NCBI GenBank assembly: GCA_963921825.1 | Contig: OY997596.1 | Span: forward strand, 9,801,001-9,865,000 | Reading direction: 5' to 3' | Source of the DNA: Erodium maritimum | Taxonomy: Eukaryota > Streptophyta > Magnoliopsida > Geraniales > Geraniaceae | Length of the DNA stretch: 64,000 nt | In this document: positions 34,559-46,892 of the stretch, piece by piece | How the letters are laid out: each line of letters begins with the position of its first letter | Position numbering within the stretch: position 1 is the stretch's first letter | Notes under the pieces: model-generated | Told to the model about the DNA's origin: nothing | The model's database searches: none | The model's input: the letters and a program-made list of their open reading frames with translations, nothing else | Made by a program: the position numbers and the translations under genes

Positions 34559-36218
34559 CAGGCCCGGCCCGCCCACTTGGCGAGTTAGGCAAAGGCCTAA
34601 GGCCTCACATCTAAGGAAGGCCACATATTGAAAGAAAAAAAAAACGGGCCTAACATCTTAAAGCCCAAACAAAAATCAGATATTATATTTCTAGAATCTC
34701 TTCTGCCACCGATTACAACTCTCTCGCTTCCCAATTTGCTTTACTCTCTCTCACTAAACGTTTAGTTCTCCCAGAGAAGCGGTTTGTCTTCCTAAATCCA
34801 TGGGTTCTTCTTCCCATGTAGTTCAATTCCTGAGCAATTAATTACAAATCCTATATATACGAAAGTGAGTTTGAGTTTAGATTCATCATCAATCTACTTA
34901 TTCTCTGGTTTTTTGCTACTTTTCTCTTCAATGTCAATCTCCTAAGCTCTATATTCTCAAAATATTTCTTGTTTACAACAAAATCCTGTTTTCATTGTTA
35001 TTATGTCCTTTCATAGAGAATCGAGACGAAACTAAAAGGAATATGCAGTATAAACAGGTTTTGATTTCACCCCGTAGGATTTTGTATTTTTTTATTTAAT
35101 TCTGATTGCTCCATTTCTGAATTAAATGTTTGTTTATTAATATATTTGTTCTGAATATTTGTTTATCTTGTATTGATCTTGTGATGAATCTGATTCAGAA
35201 TCAGGTTTCACCATTTCTCTAATCTTTGGTTCTTTAAATCACTCTTTTGAACGTGTCTTAGCTTTGAACTGAACTGAACCCAACTGATTTATATGCTTTT
35301 AATTTAAACCCAGGGAAATGATAAAATTATAGATCCATTTGATTCTATTTTTGTTGTGATTTGAACCATGGAACTGTTGCATAGTTTTAGACCCCTTTTC
35401 TGTGTTTGTTATGCATTTTTTTAACAGTCATGGGTTTCAAGTTTAGTGTTTTTATTGCAGGTTCAATAAATCAACGTAGTTCATGAATCTCATATCAACG
35501 TTTTTTAATATAAGCATTGTTGTTTATTAAATAGAGTTTGTTATCTGTTCATTGTTTTTCTGTAGTCATTGATTCTAATATATCGTTAGACTGTTACTGT
35601 TGGTTTCTTTTAGTATGGTTTTTGTCAAGGTGACAAGGTCCCCGTTTTGAAGTCGCTTCTTTTGTTCATTAACTTTTTAAGATGGGAACCATCTCACTTA
35701 CTGTTAGAGGTATTTTCAATGTATTTTTCTTTTGTCCAAAAATGTAAGCAAGTAGTTGTTCTCATATAATTTGTAGGTAAATTTGGGTTCGCAAAATGTT
35801 ATTAGTTTCTAATAAGGAAGAAGTATAGTTGGAACTTTCAAGCTATTCTTTTAGCCTAGAATGAGATGTGGGTTTTCTCCAAAAGGCATTGCTCTGCTGG
35901 TTAGGAATAGCAATCTATTGATTTGTTGCAAAAGCTGCAAATGTCCTGTTGTTTGTACTTTAGCTTTGTTAGTAGCTATTTTCCGATGACGCTGAAGGTT
36001 TTGTTTGGGTTTATTAGTGAGAAACAATATGTTTACTGTATATTTTCCAGGTGGAGTTATAGTGAAAGTATGTTGTTAATTGTATTATATCATGCAAAAG
36101 AAGTATTTGTCATAATTGATATGTTTTTATTTTTATTATATTAATAAAATTATTTAAATTGAGGAGGCCCATTTTTAAATTTTTGCCTAAAACCACGAAA
36201 TTAGTAGGGCCGGCCTTG
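34559..36218. mobile_element. Non-autonomous hAT element nested in 33864-36229
   Basis: The left end is CAGGCCCGGCCCGCCC and the right end, read in reverse, is CAAGGCCGGCCCTAC, followed inward by AGGCAAAGGCCTAAGG-like and TTTTAGGCAAAAATT words. The flanks CCGCCCCT and CCGCCCTT match at 7 of 8 bases. CAGGGCCGGCCC ends are typical of a widespread plant hAT group. The 1.6-kb interior starts with a C/T-rich, leader-like stretch (34690-34830) and is otherwise T-rich without a transposase. Confidence 0.65.
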
Positions 36219-36237
36219 CCGCCCTTGTATTACCTAT

Positions 36238-36859
36238 TTCTTTTGACATCACCAATACCTTATTTTGAAAATGGGGAATACAAGATACTATCAAAGAATA
36301 AAAATATGGGGAAGACAAGTGAATAAACTTATCCAATTTTGCTAGTGATGATCCATCATGTATAGCCGTTTCGAAAACAATTTAGCGATTATGCACGTGA
36401 ATCTTTTTTGGAAAACTAAATAGTCCCCTTCACTCAATTTTTGTCTAAATCCACTCTATTCTATCTAATAATGTATCTTCCATCAACTCATACCGCTTTT
36501 CATGTTAACTTAGGTCTATCTTATCCCCACCTTTTTATTCTTTCTATCTAAATTCGCTTGCTGTTATTTTTAAATGTAGAAATACACCGATATTTTTTGG
36601 CTGGATTTCATACTGATACTGTGGCTTCTATTTATACCGAGTGAACGGTTTTACGAATATTTTAAAGGTTAATTTCATTTCAGTATCTTAAATCTTTCAT
36701 ATTTTATTTACAGTACCTTAAATCTTTTTTGTGTCATCTCAGTACTCTAAATTTTTCATATTTCATTTAGAATACCCTAAATCTTTTTTAATTCCATTTT
36801 ACTACCCTAAACTTTCATTAATTTCCTGTTATATTTAAAAAAAATGATATGGTAAAACA
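36238..36859. other. A/T-rich sequence with short tandem repeats
   Basis: No gene is seen. At about 36670-36830 there are four degenerate units of roughly 35 bases around CAGTACCTTAAATCTTT. The words resemble the sub-terminal GAGTACCCTAA repeats in the MULE TIR at 16587, so this may be an old MULE end. Confidence 0.4.
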
Positions 36860-36873
36860 TAACTTGTAAATAG

Positions 36874-37201
36874 ATTTTTTTTGAACGAGAGCTGCAACTT
36901 TATTACTTAAAATTAATTATATTATAAGGCCTTGGGGAACAACCTATCCGACCACCAGAAGTTCAGTACTAGCGAATAATAGTTCACTGATCCTCGTAAT
37001 ATCGTAATCGTCACAGACGGTATTTTGACGTCCCTCGGGCAATGAGATCCTTTGAATAACATAACTGACACAGACGGTATGATGACGCCCCTTGGGTACC
37101 GAAAGAACAGGGTACCGGAGATCCTACGGGACCTCGACGGTAATGTGATGCCTTTAGGGCAAAGAGGGAAGACAGTGAGGAGGAGCGGGGTACCGGAGAT
37201 C
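36874..37201 (-). mobile_element. Short LINE, 3' part (interrupted by copia C2)
   Basis: On the minus strand this ends AATAAAGTTGCAGCTCTCG and then an A run (plus-strand T run at 36875-36882), a typical LINE end. It lies next to TAACTTGTAAATAG (36860-36873). The same 14 bases with one change occur at 53512-53525, beyond the other half, so the original insertion was 36874-37201 joined to 52878-53511, about 960 bp. Two degenerate repeats around CAGACGGTA lie at 37014 and 37070. Confidence 0.7.
37197..37201. repeat. Target duplication of copia C2, left (AGATC)
   Basis: AGATC is repeated at 52873-52877, directly after the 3' LTR. The exact 5-bp duplication shows the two LTRs belong to one insertion. 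Confidence 0.85.
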
Positions 37202-38893
37202 TGTTAGTCTTAGTGCTCATAGTTCAATCCTAAATGTCCAAATGTATATATCATCGTTAGCAATTAAATTAAAGCGGCTTTATATTACTTATGTGTTGAA
37301 GTAATATATCGATGTGTGCTCTAATCTATGCCCACCATGCGAATAGAACCATAGATCAAGATAGATCACACTCGATGGGTCCCTACTCAACAAAGCTTCA
37401 CTAGAAGCGACTAGATCACACTCGATGGGTCCTCTTTATGGCTTACCTTCTATTAGTCATTGGAATGGGATTCCGGAGTCTGATCATAGATATCATGTGG
37501 GACATGATATTGGACGACCCGCCCTGAATATGTGCCATAGATTAAGTCATGAACATATTCAGTGTCGTAGCTTGTCATGTATCCTTAGACCAAGGAGTCT
37601 TTGTGATCGCTATGTAGTCAACAACTGAGTTTGACCTGAGCCTAAAGTTATCCGTAACAGGGCTTCCATAACGGCCATGATTGGCTTGGGGACGGGCTAC
37701 ATGAGTGACACGAAAGACGGCTAAGGGATTTATCCCTCATACTGAGGTATGGGAAAGATATCGGTTCTCGGCCACTTGATCGAGAGTGACTGAAAGAATA
37801 GCATGGTCATGCACATGATACTGGGTATCATATCTTCAGTCATCTCACATATAAAGGAATAGTGATTGAGAATAATAAGGATGCCGGCTCTATGCCTTAT
37901 CTCAATCAGGATATCGGAGATAAAAGGATAATGACAGGGATGACAGAAAGGTTAGAATCGACAGGGTCGATTCGTTATGCAATGTCATGCAATACTAAAG
38001 TCTCGTTAGTCGCCACTTAAATAGGATCAAGTAAAATGGGATTTTACGTTGATTTATTAACGTGCATAAACCTAAGGGTCACACCGGAGGATGAAACTCA
38101 TTGACACATTTATGGAGAATGGCCAAAAGGGAGTTGTCTCAGGACATGACCAAAATTGGGTTTTGGGTCATGTGCCCATAAGTGAATAGGACTTTACGGA
38201 TCGAGACAAGGCTTGGAGTCTTGGGATTGATCGCGTCGGATAATGTTGGACATTTCCGGTATGGAAGGCTTGGAGGCGATGAGCGAATCACGGGACCTCG
38301 TTGGAAATGGCCACGGGCCATATTCCAAGAGGCCCATGATAGGCCATGCAACTAAGGTCCATGGAACTAGTTAATCAAGTCTTGATTAATTAGTACTAAA
38401 TAAGGAAGACAAGGATTAAGGTGTTGGTGATTCACCACCTAACCTAATCTTGTCTAGCCATACTTTGTCCTATTTACACCTTATTTGACACCATACTTGT
38501 CCCATGCCTTTAGTTGGGAAAGTATGGGGTTTGTTATGTTTAAGTCATCTTTTTTCAACATAACAACACACAAGACAAGAATAGGAAACACAACTTCTCT
38601 CCCCCTTCCCTTGCAATTTCGGGTTTGGCAAGTTCCCACCTCCATTTTTGTGTTCTTGAGTCTTCAAAGAGAAGAACTATGTGGCTTTGATTCCCATGTG
38701 GATACATAGGCGTCTTGGAGACTCAAGCCAATCATTCGTTAACCGGTGTTCTTGTTTTGGCAAGAAATAGTGCTGAATTTTTCTCTTGTGAATCCATTCT
38801 TTGTTAGTTGTTTCATGGTTTAATCGTCTCTTGGTTTTCATTGATTTTCCGCTGCGAGTTGGTTCATCTCCAACCCTACCTCGAGACCCAACA
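37202..38893 (+). repeat. 5' LTR of copia C2
   Basis: It begins TGTTAGTCTTAGTGCTCATA and ends CTCGAGACCCAACA. It matches the 3' LTR at 51200-52872, the copy at 1-1568 and, inverted and diverged, 11530-12742. A small duplication replaces about ten bases near 37411-37430. Confidence 0.9.
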
Positions 38894-38894
38894 G

Positions 38895-38910
38895 TGGTAT
38901 CGAGCCGTGC
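38895..38910 (+). other. Primer-binding site of copia C2
   Basis: TGGTATCGAGCCGTGC starts two bases after the LTR. It matches the initiator-Met type TGGTATCAGAGC apart from a missing base. Confidence 0.75.
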
Positions 38911-40114
38911 TAACTTCGGGATTCACAAGACGGTGTTCAAAGTTTCGGTTTTGCTTGAATGTTTCGTTTTGGCATGTTGTTTTGCTAAATTGTTTGATAA
39001 CATGTTTTAAATTATTGTTTATGGATTTAATGCATGTAAAATGAAATTTTGAAAATTATTTCAAATCTGGAAATTTTGAAAAAAAATTGATTTTTCGTGT
39101 CTCGGGAGCGGGACTCTCGGGGAGCCGAAACCGGGACCGAACGGGGCTCCGTTGGACGGAGCTAGGCCAAGCATGACCATTGGATGGTTGATATGCTAAG
39201 GCTAAACCGTTTTGTTAGTTATGACGAGTTTGGAACCGTCATGACGAACTCGAAGATCAAATGTTCAAAAGTTTCATTTTTGAATGGTTTCGATAAACCG
39301 AGCATCAAAAAATTTCGAAACTTGGCTATTAATTAAAACCGGAAAATCACATGATGTTTGATAACATGATTGTTTGATAATACGATGTATGATGTGATTT
39401 TGGCATGGTGTACATAATAGCCCCGAGCTTGATTTAATTATTTATCGCTTTTCACGGCCTGCGAGCCGTTAGAGTTAGCGTGTAATTATTCTTTCAAGGT
39501 GTTGTCATCGAACCACTTGTTTGTAATATTTATTTATTCCCGACCTGCAAGTCGTGTATTAAATTATAATATTTTACTCAAGACGAAGAAAGGGCGAAAA
39601 GGTCATTTGGTGACTTTTCGGGTGTTGGCATCGGCTTGGAGTTGGTGGAGCTCAAGAAGCTAGTGGGAGTTAGTTTAGGGGGCTATTATGTGCACATTTA
39701 TCGCTTTATGTTTGGTTTAGTTTTTGCATGACTAATTCTATGTGTTTTAGAATTGCATGCTTAACTTTATTTACCGAGCATATCACCTCACATGCAAAGA
39801 TAAAATTGGAATTTTAGTCCTTATGTCTGAGCCCTTAGAATCGTCGTTACATTGGATGTAGTTGACGGGTTCGAAGGAAGAATTACATTGGATGTAATTT
39901 GAGGCATCATTGAATTTGGAATGTAGTTGATGTGGTCATCGCATATAGGATGTGCTTAAGTTTTAAACACAATCGGACAAGTAAAAGCGGGTCATGTCTG
40001 ATACCTCCCAATTATCAACACCTTACTACCTCCCCGTCCTATGGGTGTCGTGCGCATTAGCGGAGCATCCATGAGAAGGCGGGGTAGTAGGTTTGGACGA
40101 CATATGTGGGTGTC
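38911..40114 (+). other. Copia C2 leader, left part
   Basis: Non-coding leader between the primer-binding site and gag. It includes a block with alternating ACATTGGATGTA words (39848-39910) and the phrase GTCGTGCGCATTAGCGG at 40049, which recurs at 47399 where the leader resumes after the gypsy. No gene is seen. Confidence 0.7.
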
Positions 40115-41557
40115 AACGAGCTCCGGTTTGATCTCAGTCACTCACCCAGCTTTCCTTTGCCTCGGTCCGCGACACGATCTAAAAGAACACAATTTTAAAT
40201 GCTTTTAAGCTTGCAGGCATAATGCTGATTTTTAATAAACCTGACGCCCAAAAGTAACCCCGACAATGTCGATCACTCCCAAACTCCCCAATTACTCGAC
40301 ATTTTCGATATTGGACCCGTAAAGGCCCGATTCGCTCGACATAGCGAATCTGCCTGGGTTTTGGAAATGCCCTTCCGGGGCTCCAAAAATTCCCGTCTTC
40401 GTTTCTACGGTCTTAGAATAATTCAAGGGTCCCAATGCACTTGACGGAATCGAATTCCGACTTCCGAGTCAATTAATTGACGTTTAAAGTTTCTAAACCC
40501 GATAATTACAGCTTTTCCAATTTAATTCCAAATTTCGATTCGGTTGTGGATAAATGGTCTGGGGAACGTTCTAAACCACCCGAACATAAAACCCAAGCAC
40601 CCGAGCACGTGGGCCCCACCCGACCAGCCATGGCCGTGGGTGGCTAAGGCCCTTTGGGCCCGGCCCACCATGGTGGTGGCCGGCCCTAGCTCCGGCCAGC
40701 CACCTCACATGGTGGCCGGCCACCCTATATGGTGGCCGGAGCTCCTCCCGAGCTTCCGATCACCGGAAAACGTGCTCCTTCAACTCAAAACGTCTCCAAC
40801 ACTTCCCTAACATCAAAACAACCTTAAAATAATAGTTTCAAACCAAAACCTAAATTTAGAAAACGACAAATAGAAGATCGGTTTGTTGTATACCGTAGAG
40901 GAAGACGAGGGGAGTTCGATTCTTGCAACGTTGAGACGGTCCAATGGTTGATGACGTGAATAGTGCTCCCAAAACCCCAACTCCTCTCTTGTTCTCCTTC
41001 TCCCTCTCTCTTCTTTTTCTATTCTTTTTCTCTTTTTTTTTCTTTTTCTTTAAGTGTGGCCGACCCCCCTTACAAGGTGTCTTCTTGTTTTTCACCATAA
41101 ACCTAACACCACCACTTGTTTGACAAGTGGCAAGGTGGGTCTCACACCTTTTTGGGAAATATCTTCTAGATATTTTCCAATCAGATTCGCGAAATTCGGA
41201 TGTTTCGGGCCCCGAACAAGCACTTTTTCTAAGAAATTACGAAACTTCACGGGCCACAAGGAAACGGCTCAACTAAGACCGCTGCGACGACGGCTAAGCT
41301 TTTTGGATCCAAAACGGTCCTCGAATGGACCAAAACGTCGCTCGGTTGACTTTTCCAGCGAAAAGTCAACATTTCCCAAATTGATCAGAAAGTTGCTCTG
41401 AGTCCCCCGGAACTCACTTTAGTCGATAACGGGGTCAACTTAAGTCCGGTCTGACCCTCAGGGTCATTTTAGGTCCAATTAAGTGTCTGTCTTAAAATTC
41501 TTAAATTTTCCCGTTTTTCGCAGGTTTGACTAGCGTTGACTGGGAGTGGTTCTTACA
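40115..41557 (-). repeat. 3' LTR of gypsy G2 (3' half missing)
   Basis: On the minus strand it starts TGTAAGAACCACTCCC at 41557, right after the purine tract. It runs to 40115, where homology to the other LTR is cut. About 940 bases (40115-41060) match 45925-46860 closely, including the TGGTGGCCGG-rich block at 40630-40745. Confidence 0.75.
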
Positions 41558-41572
41558 ATCTACCCCCTTAAA
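41558..41572 (-). other. Polypurine tract of gypsy G2
   Basis: The minus strand reads TTTAAGGGGGTAGAT immediately before the LTR start TGTAAG. This fixes the element's orientation and the start of its 3' LTR. Confidence 0.75.
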
Positions 41573-41756
41573 GGAATTTCGTTCACAAAATTTAGAACAA
41601 CGCCCATAAATGATACAATAAATACGTACCCTGAAAGGTCTCGCGGTAGGTAGGGGATCCTGGGGTCCGGGAGTCGGTAACTGCGTACACTCTTCCCTCC
41701 GACTCCTGATGCGTCTAACCCGGCGCACTGGCTGCTTGATACCCATAGCTCTGCTG

Positions 41757-43055
41757 CTATCTCGAAGCCGGCGCGCTCGTCGACGGCTGCGAAAACCTCG
41801 ACTGCTGACTCTGACGAGGGTGGCCTCTGGGCGACTGCGCGGTATACGACTGCTGCGGTCGCCGCGCTGACGTTGCCCCCATCGGCTCAATACATCTGGC
41901 CATAGTGTACCCAAACCGGTCGCACCGGTGACACCTGGTCTCGTCGGCTCTCGACCCCGTGCCCGACGGACACTCTCGATGCATGTGGCCTAGCTGCCCG
42001 CAGCTAAAGCATCTCGGTTGTCTCTCAGAAGCGACTGGCCCCACTGATGCCACCGACCCCAGATATCTCGCTCCACCCTGATGAGCATGTGGTCGGAAGA
42101 ACTCTGTGGTCCTCTATCTCCTCGGGTCTCATGACTCGGACGTCCCTGCAAAGCTGGTCGGCCGCTGCCGAACCTCACGGTTCCTGGCCGCATCCCGGAT
42201 ACCCTGCTCCACCGTCGATGCGGTGTCCACGAGATCTGTATACTTCCTCAATCTCAAGGCGAGGACCTTATCCCGAATCACCGGTCTCAGTCCCCCCTCG
42301 AACCGTAGGCAACGGTTCTGCTCGGTCATCACCATCTCCGGTGCGAATCTGGTCTAGGCCGTGAATCTGGACTCGTATTATGCCACCGTCATCCCCTCCT
42401 GCTCCAGGTCCAGAAACTGCCGATGTCGCTCCAACCGAGCCGACTCGGGAAAGTACTATGCCAGAAACAACTCTTGGAAGATGTCGTAGTCGTGCCCGAC
42501 ACTATTCTTCACACGCCCCCACCAGTGGTAGGCGCTGTCCCTCAGCTGGTGAGCTGCGAAGGACACTCTGCGGCGGCCATCTTCGATACCTGAGGTATCC
42601 AGGTCCCGCGTGACCTGTTCTAGCCACCTCTCGGCTAGGTCGGGGTTCGGCTCCCCGAAAAACGTAGGTATCCCTAGCTTCAGGAAGTCCAGCAAGGTCC
42701 GAGTCGTATGGTCCTCTGTCTGAACGGGACTCATTAGGACCGCTGTTGTCTCTGGAGCTGGTGAAGCCGACTCTCGACTGGCGATGACCGCCACCAAACT
42801 CTGGACTGTCCTGGTCAGCTCGTCCAGGGCAGTCATAACGGGAGGGTCCGCGACCGGCGGGACGCTGGGTGTGCCTGTAGACGGTCCCGCGTCGCTTCTC
42901 CTGTCTTCTCCGACAAGAGTGCCCTGCGCCTCCGCGTACTCGGCGGGCTCAACGGTTGGCACCCGTCCTGATGCCCCCGCTGACCGTCCCCGCCTACCTC
43001 GCGTGGGCGCCCGTCCCCGCGTTACCGCCACTCGTCCTCTTCTGCCGCGAGCCAT
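41757..43055 (-). pseudogene. gag: Gypsy G2 gag (nonsense codons), no pol
   Basis: A single minus-strand frame of 433 codons starts MARGRRGRVAV, an R/G-rich N-terminus. Residues ~125-200 are a retrotransposon gag domain (FLKLGIPTFFGEPNPDLAE, then YHWWGRVKN). After several in-frame stops (the first at 42456) come LRFEGGLRPVIR and two zinc knuckles, CFSCGQLGHMHREC and the variant CHRCDRFGYTMARC. The frame ends at 41757 and the purine tract follows within 200 bases, so pol is absent and not just broken. This is the TR-GAG type of non-autonomous LTR element. The domains resemble chromovirus Gag. Confidence 0.85.
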
Positions 43056-44399
43056 GTCTCAGTATACTCTGCACGGATACACGCAAACGTTTAGTTTGCG
43101 AAATTAAATAACGACGACAAGCTCTAATACACTAGCGCTCACACGCCCTAGGTCTGTGCAACCCTCACACGGTCCTTTATGCATTTACTTATAACTTTCC
43201 GCAATCAAACCAGTGTTCGCTACTCGTCCCTTGCGGGAAAAGTAGTAAAGGGGATGAGCGTTGCGCTCACCTCCACGGACACCCGTTCGATTATGGCATA
43301 CTAGTAACGCACCAAAGACTTACCGATCCAACCGGGGAAACCACTATCTCAAAACCTTATGCTAAACGTCACACCGCCCATGCTAACACACCTCAAGTAC
43401 TCGCTCAAGTAAGATAAACCTCGACATGGGAAACACGTCCTCAATTCAGTAAAACACTACTGCTCACGCTATTAAAACCTTAATTATAATAACACGTAAA
43501 GAGACCTCAAATAGACCGCACAAACGTGCCCCAAGTCACGCAACCACAACGCGACAACTGCGTAAACAAGACGGTGAAAAGACAGGGGTCACGGACCCGT
43601 GACAGACCCCGTCACGGTTGGGGTCACGGTGCCGTGAAAAAGGCCCTAAAATGGCAAAAACCCTCTGGTCCGTCACGGATCCGTGACTCTCGCGCAGGCC
43701 AGTTTTCCGAAAACGTCTTAAACTCGGCCCTTACTCCTCTTTAACCTCAAAGAGAAACCTCGAACGACACACACGCTCAACCAACAACTTAACAACACAT
43801 GTACAACAAATCAAGACCAAACCCAAGTCTCCCAACCTTAATCATAAGCCAACCCGGCCAAACAACGACAACAACAATAACGACGACACCCGCCCACCGG
43901 GCCAACAAAAGTCGAACCTTGCCCATCGGGCCAACCAAAACCACACACGCCCACAGGGCCAATTAAAATCAATCACGCCCACAGGGCCAATCAAAATCAA
44001 ACACGCCCACCAGGTCAATCAAAATAAAATACGCCCATCGGGCTAATTAATTTTAAAATTTTCTCCTTTTCATTTTAAAACCTCATACTTGACATTACGT
44101 AGTTACAACCCAGTCCAAGCGTCCCCGAACTACGTTGTACCAACTTGATATCAGCACCGTCACGTTCGACTACAGGAGCTCCTGCGTCGAGTCGCGACAG
44201 CTTATAAACATTTCACGTAGCAACAAACAATCAACACACCAGCAATCAAACACTGCACATACGCACAATCACAAACAGGACTCAAACCACTACGGGTCTA
44301 CACACGGGTTCCGACTTGCGTACCCAACGCACGACGGGACTTTACTGACTCGACTCTCCCCACCTAATTGACGTACAGTCCTAGGTGTTAAACCTCGAG
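43056..44399 (-). other. Gypsy G2 leader
   Basis: This non-coding leader lies between the primer-binding site and gag. It shares with the G3 leader (59055-60788) the GTCACGG...CCGTGAC palindromic words near 43585-43690 and a hairpin block near 43230-43270 (minus strand GTGAGCGCAACGCTCAT). Degenerate GGGCC/GGCCCAC repeats lie at 43850-44045. Confidence 0.7.
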
Positions 44400-44413
44400 C
44401 TCTGATAACAAGC
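44400..44413 (-). other. Primer-binding site of gypsy G2
   Basis: The minus strand reads GCTTGTTATCAGAG next to the LTR end TTGGGGCTTGACA. One base differs from the usual TTGGTATCAGAG, which may matter for priming. Confidence 0.75.
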
Positions 44414-46892
44414 TGTCAAGCCCCAATTTCAGTAAACCGAACTCGAGACGCGAACATTTAAAAACATAAAACAATTGAAACTTGTTTTGAATAAACACTT
44501 TAAAATCTCCATTTAGTCAAAAAAAATAATATTTACAACTCGAAATAGGTCCCAACAAGTGGACAAAAACAAGGTATCCGTCACTAGACTCAAAAGTAAA
44601 ACCCAAAGTCCCGCTCCTAGCTCTTCAAGCTTCAGAAGCTCACCTATTCCAACCTGCGACCGGTACCTGTAGGAAAAGCAGCTAGGGGTGAGCGTTCGCT
44701 CACCACCACGGATAACAGACTGACTACGGCATACTTAGCAGACAATGCCGGTCACACCAAAACCAAACCCAACACCGTTAATACAATCCCCAAACTCAAG
44801 TACTCAACAGACACACAACACGTTACCTCCTTCAACAGACTCAACACTCGGACTCGTAATGTACACCCGACACAACTATCGATGACCTCCTCCAAGGACA
44901 CGACAGAAAGCTACGCAACACCAAGCAAGATCACAAAGGATCGCAAACCAGCTGCTCAGTAACCTCCCTCACGCCCTTTACCGATCTCATCAGGTCAGGC
45001 GGTCGACCTGTCGCATTTCCTCGACACAAAGTCGGATCATGCTGTCGACCTATCACACTCACAACCTTGAACCATACACGCGCGGCCAGGACCCCTTTAC
45101 AGACGGGCGAGCCCCCTACCCCGTCTGAACATGCGGACGTGTGATCGAGGACCCCTGTTTCATGAAGCGGGCCCACAACCTCAGGTAACCACAATTACAA
45201 TCACAAACAAAGTTCAACAAACAGCAACAACACGAATTCAGCACTCCACAGGCACTCATAGCCACCCAAGACACCAACCGTAAAACACGGACTCTGGGCA
45301 CTCACGGCCTCCCAAGACACACTAACAGTAACTCACGGGCTCAACAACCCCACGGGCACTCACGACCACTCAAAACCACCAACAGTAACTCACGGGCTCA
45401 ACAACCCCACGGGCACTCACGACCTCCCAAGACACACCAACAGTAACTCACAGGCTCAACAACCCCACGGGCACTCATGGCCACCCAAGACACCAACAGT
45501 AAACCACAGGCTCTCATGGCCACCCAAGACACAACAGTAAAACACGGGCTCTCATGGCCACCCAAGACACAACAGTAAAACACGGGCTCTCATGGCCACC
45601 CAAGACACAACAGTACAAACAACCTCCGGCATAACCAATGCCTCCAACAGTCCTAATAACAACAGTTTCACAATCAACCTCCGGGCATGGTCATATGCCT
45701 CCAATACTCCTAATCTCGATAAGTTCTCTGCTCCTACGACACTACTAAGTGTCACATGATTTTCTAATATTCTATATGTTCCCGTATCATGCCTTTCTAA
45801 TAATCGATAAACCTACTTAACCCACGACACCCCGGTGTCACATGCAATTCTACTGTTAACTTTCCCTAGTCAGGGCCGAGATCCGGCTACTTTTCCCTAC
45901 CTCGTGCGTGTTCTCCAAAAGCCAACCAACGAGCTCCGGTGTGATCTCAGTCACTCACCCAGCTTTCCCTTGCCTCGGTCCGCGACACGATCTAAAAGAA
46001 CACAATTTTAAACGCTTTTAAGCTTGCAGGCATAATGCTGAATTTTAATAAACCTGACGCCCAAAAGTAACCCCGACAATGTCGATCACTCCCAAACTCC
46101 CCAATTACTCGACATTGTCGATATTGGACCCGTAAAGGCCCGATTCGCCCGACACAGCGAATCTGCCCGGGTTCTGGAAATGCCCTTCCGGGGCTCCAAA
46201 AAATCCCGTTTTCGTTTCTACGGTCTTAGAATAATTCAAGGGTCCCAATGCACTTGACGGAATCGAATTCTGACTTCCGAGTCAATTAATTGACGTTTAA
46301 AGTTTATAAACCCGATAATTACAGCTTTTCCAATTTAATTCCAAATTTCGATTCGGTTGTGGATAAATGGTCCGGGGAACGTTCTAAACCACCCGAACAT
46401 AAAACCCGAGCAGCCGAGCACGTGGGCCCCACCCAACCAGCCATGGCCGTGGGTGGAGAAGGCCCTTTGGGCCCGGCCCACCATGGTGGTGGCCGGCCCT
46501 AGCTCCGGCCAGCCACCTCACATGGTGGCCGGAGCTCCTCCCGAGCTCCCGGTCACCGGAAAATGTGCTCCTTCAACTCCAAACGTCTCCTAAACGTCTC
46601 CAACACTTCCCCAACATCAAAACAACCTTAAACTTATAGTTTCAAACCAAAACCTAAATTTAGAAAACGACAAATCGAAGATCGGTTTGGTGTATACTGT
46701 AGAGGAAGACGAGGGGAGTTCGATTCTTGCAACGTTGAGACGATCCAATGGTTGATGACGTGAATAGTGCTCCCAAAACCCCAACTCCTCTCTTCTTCTC
46801 CTTCTCCCTCTCTCTCTAACTTCTCTCTTCTTTTTCTATTCTTTTTCTCTTTTTTTTTTTTTCTAAAAACACCAAAAACTCCCCTTTTTACA
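44414..46892 (-). repeat. 5' LTR of gypsy G2 (first ~500 bases missing)
   Basis: It ends (minus strand) GGGGCTTGACA at 44414. It contains a putative intron: donor CACGAG/GTAGGG at 45901/45900 and acceptor TTTTCCTACAG ending at 44667, 1234 bases apart. A minisatellite at 45240-45610 has about nine units of 37 bases around GGTGGCCATGAGAGCCCGTG. The end near 46892 lacks the TGTAAG start present at 41557. Confidence 0.75.
45240..45610. repeat. Minisatellite in G2 LTR intron, ~37-60 bp units
   Basis: Repeated units contain GGCCACCCAAGACAC and ACGGGC (plus-strand sense). The same unit is present in three and four copies in the two LTRs of gypsy G3. Confidence 0.85.

Larger units (their letters stand above)
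33864..36229. mobile_element. hAT-like element with nested hAT and tRNA-like sequences
   Basis: The ends are inverted and G/C-rich: AGGAATGGCAACGGGGCGGG on the left and, read in reverse, TACAAGGGCGGGGA on the right. They are flanked by ATACCTAT (33856-33863) and TTACCTAT (36230-36237), an 8-bp duplication with one mismatch. The left end resembles a common plant repeat family starting GGGATGGCAACGGGGCGGG. No transposase is present. Inside are a tRNA-like inverted pair (34314-34490) and a second hAT (34559-36218). Confidence 0.5.
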
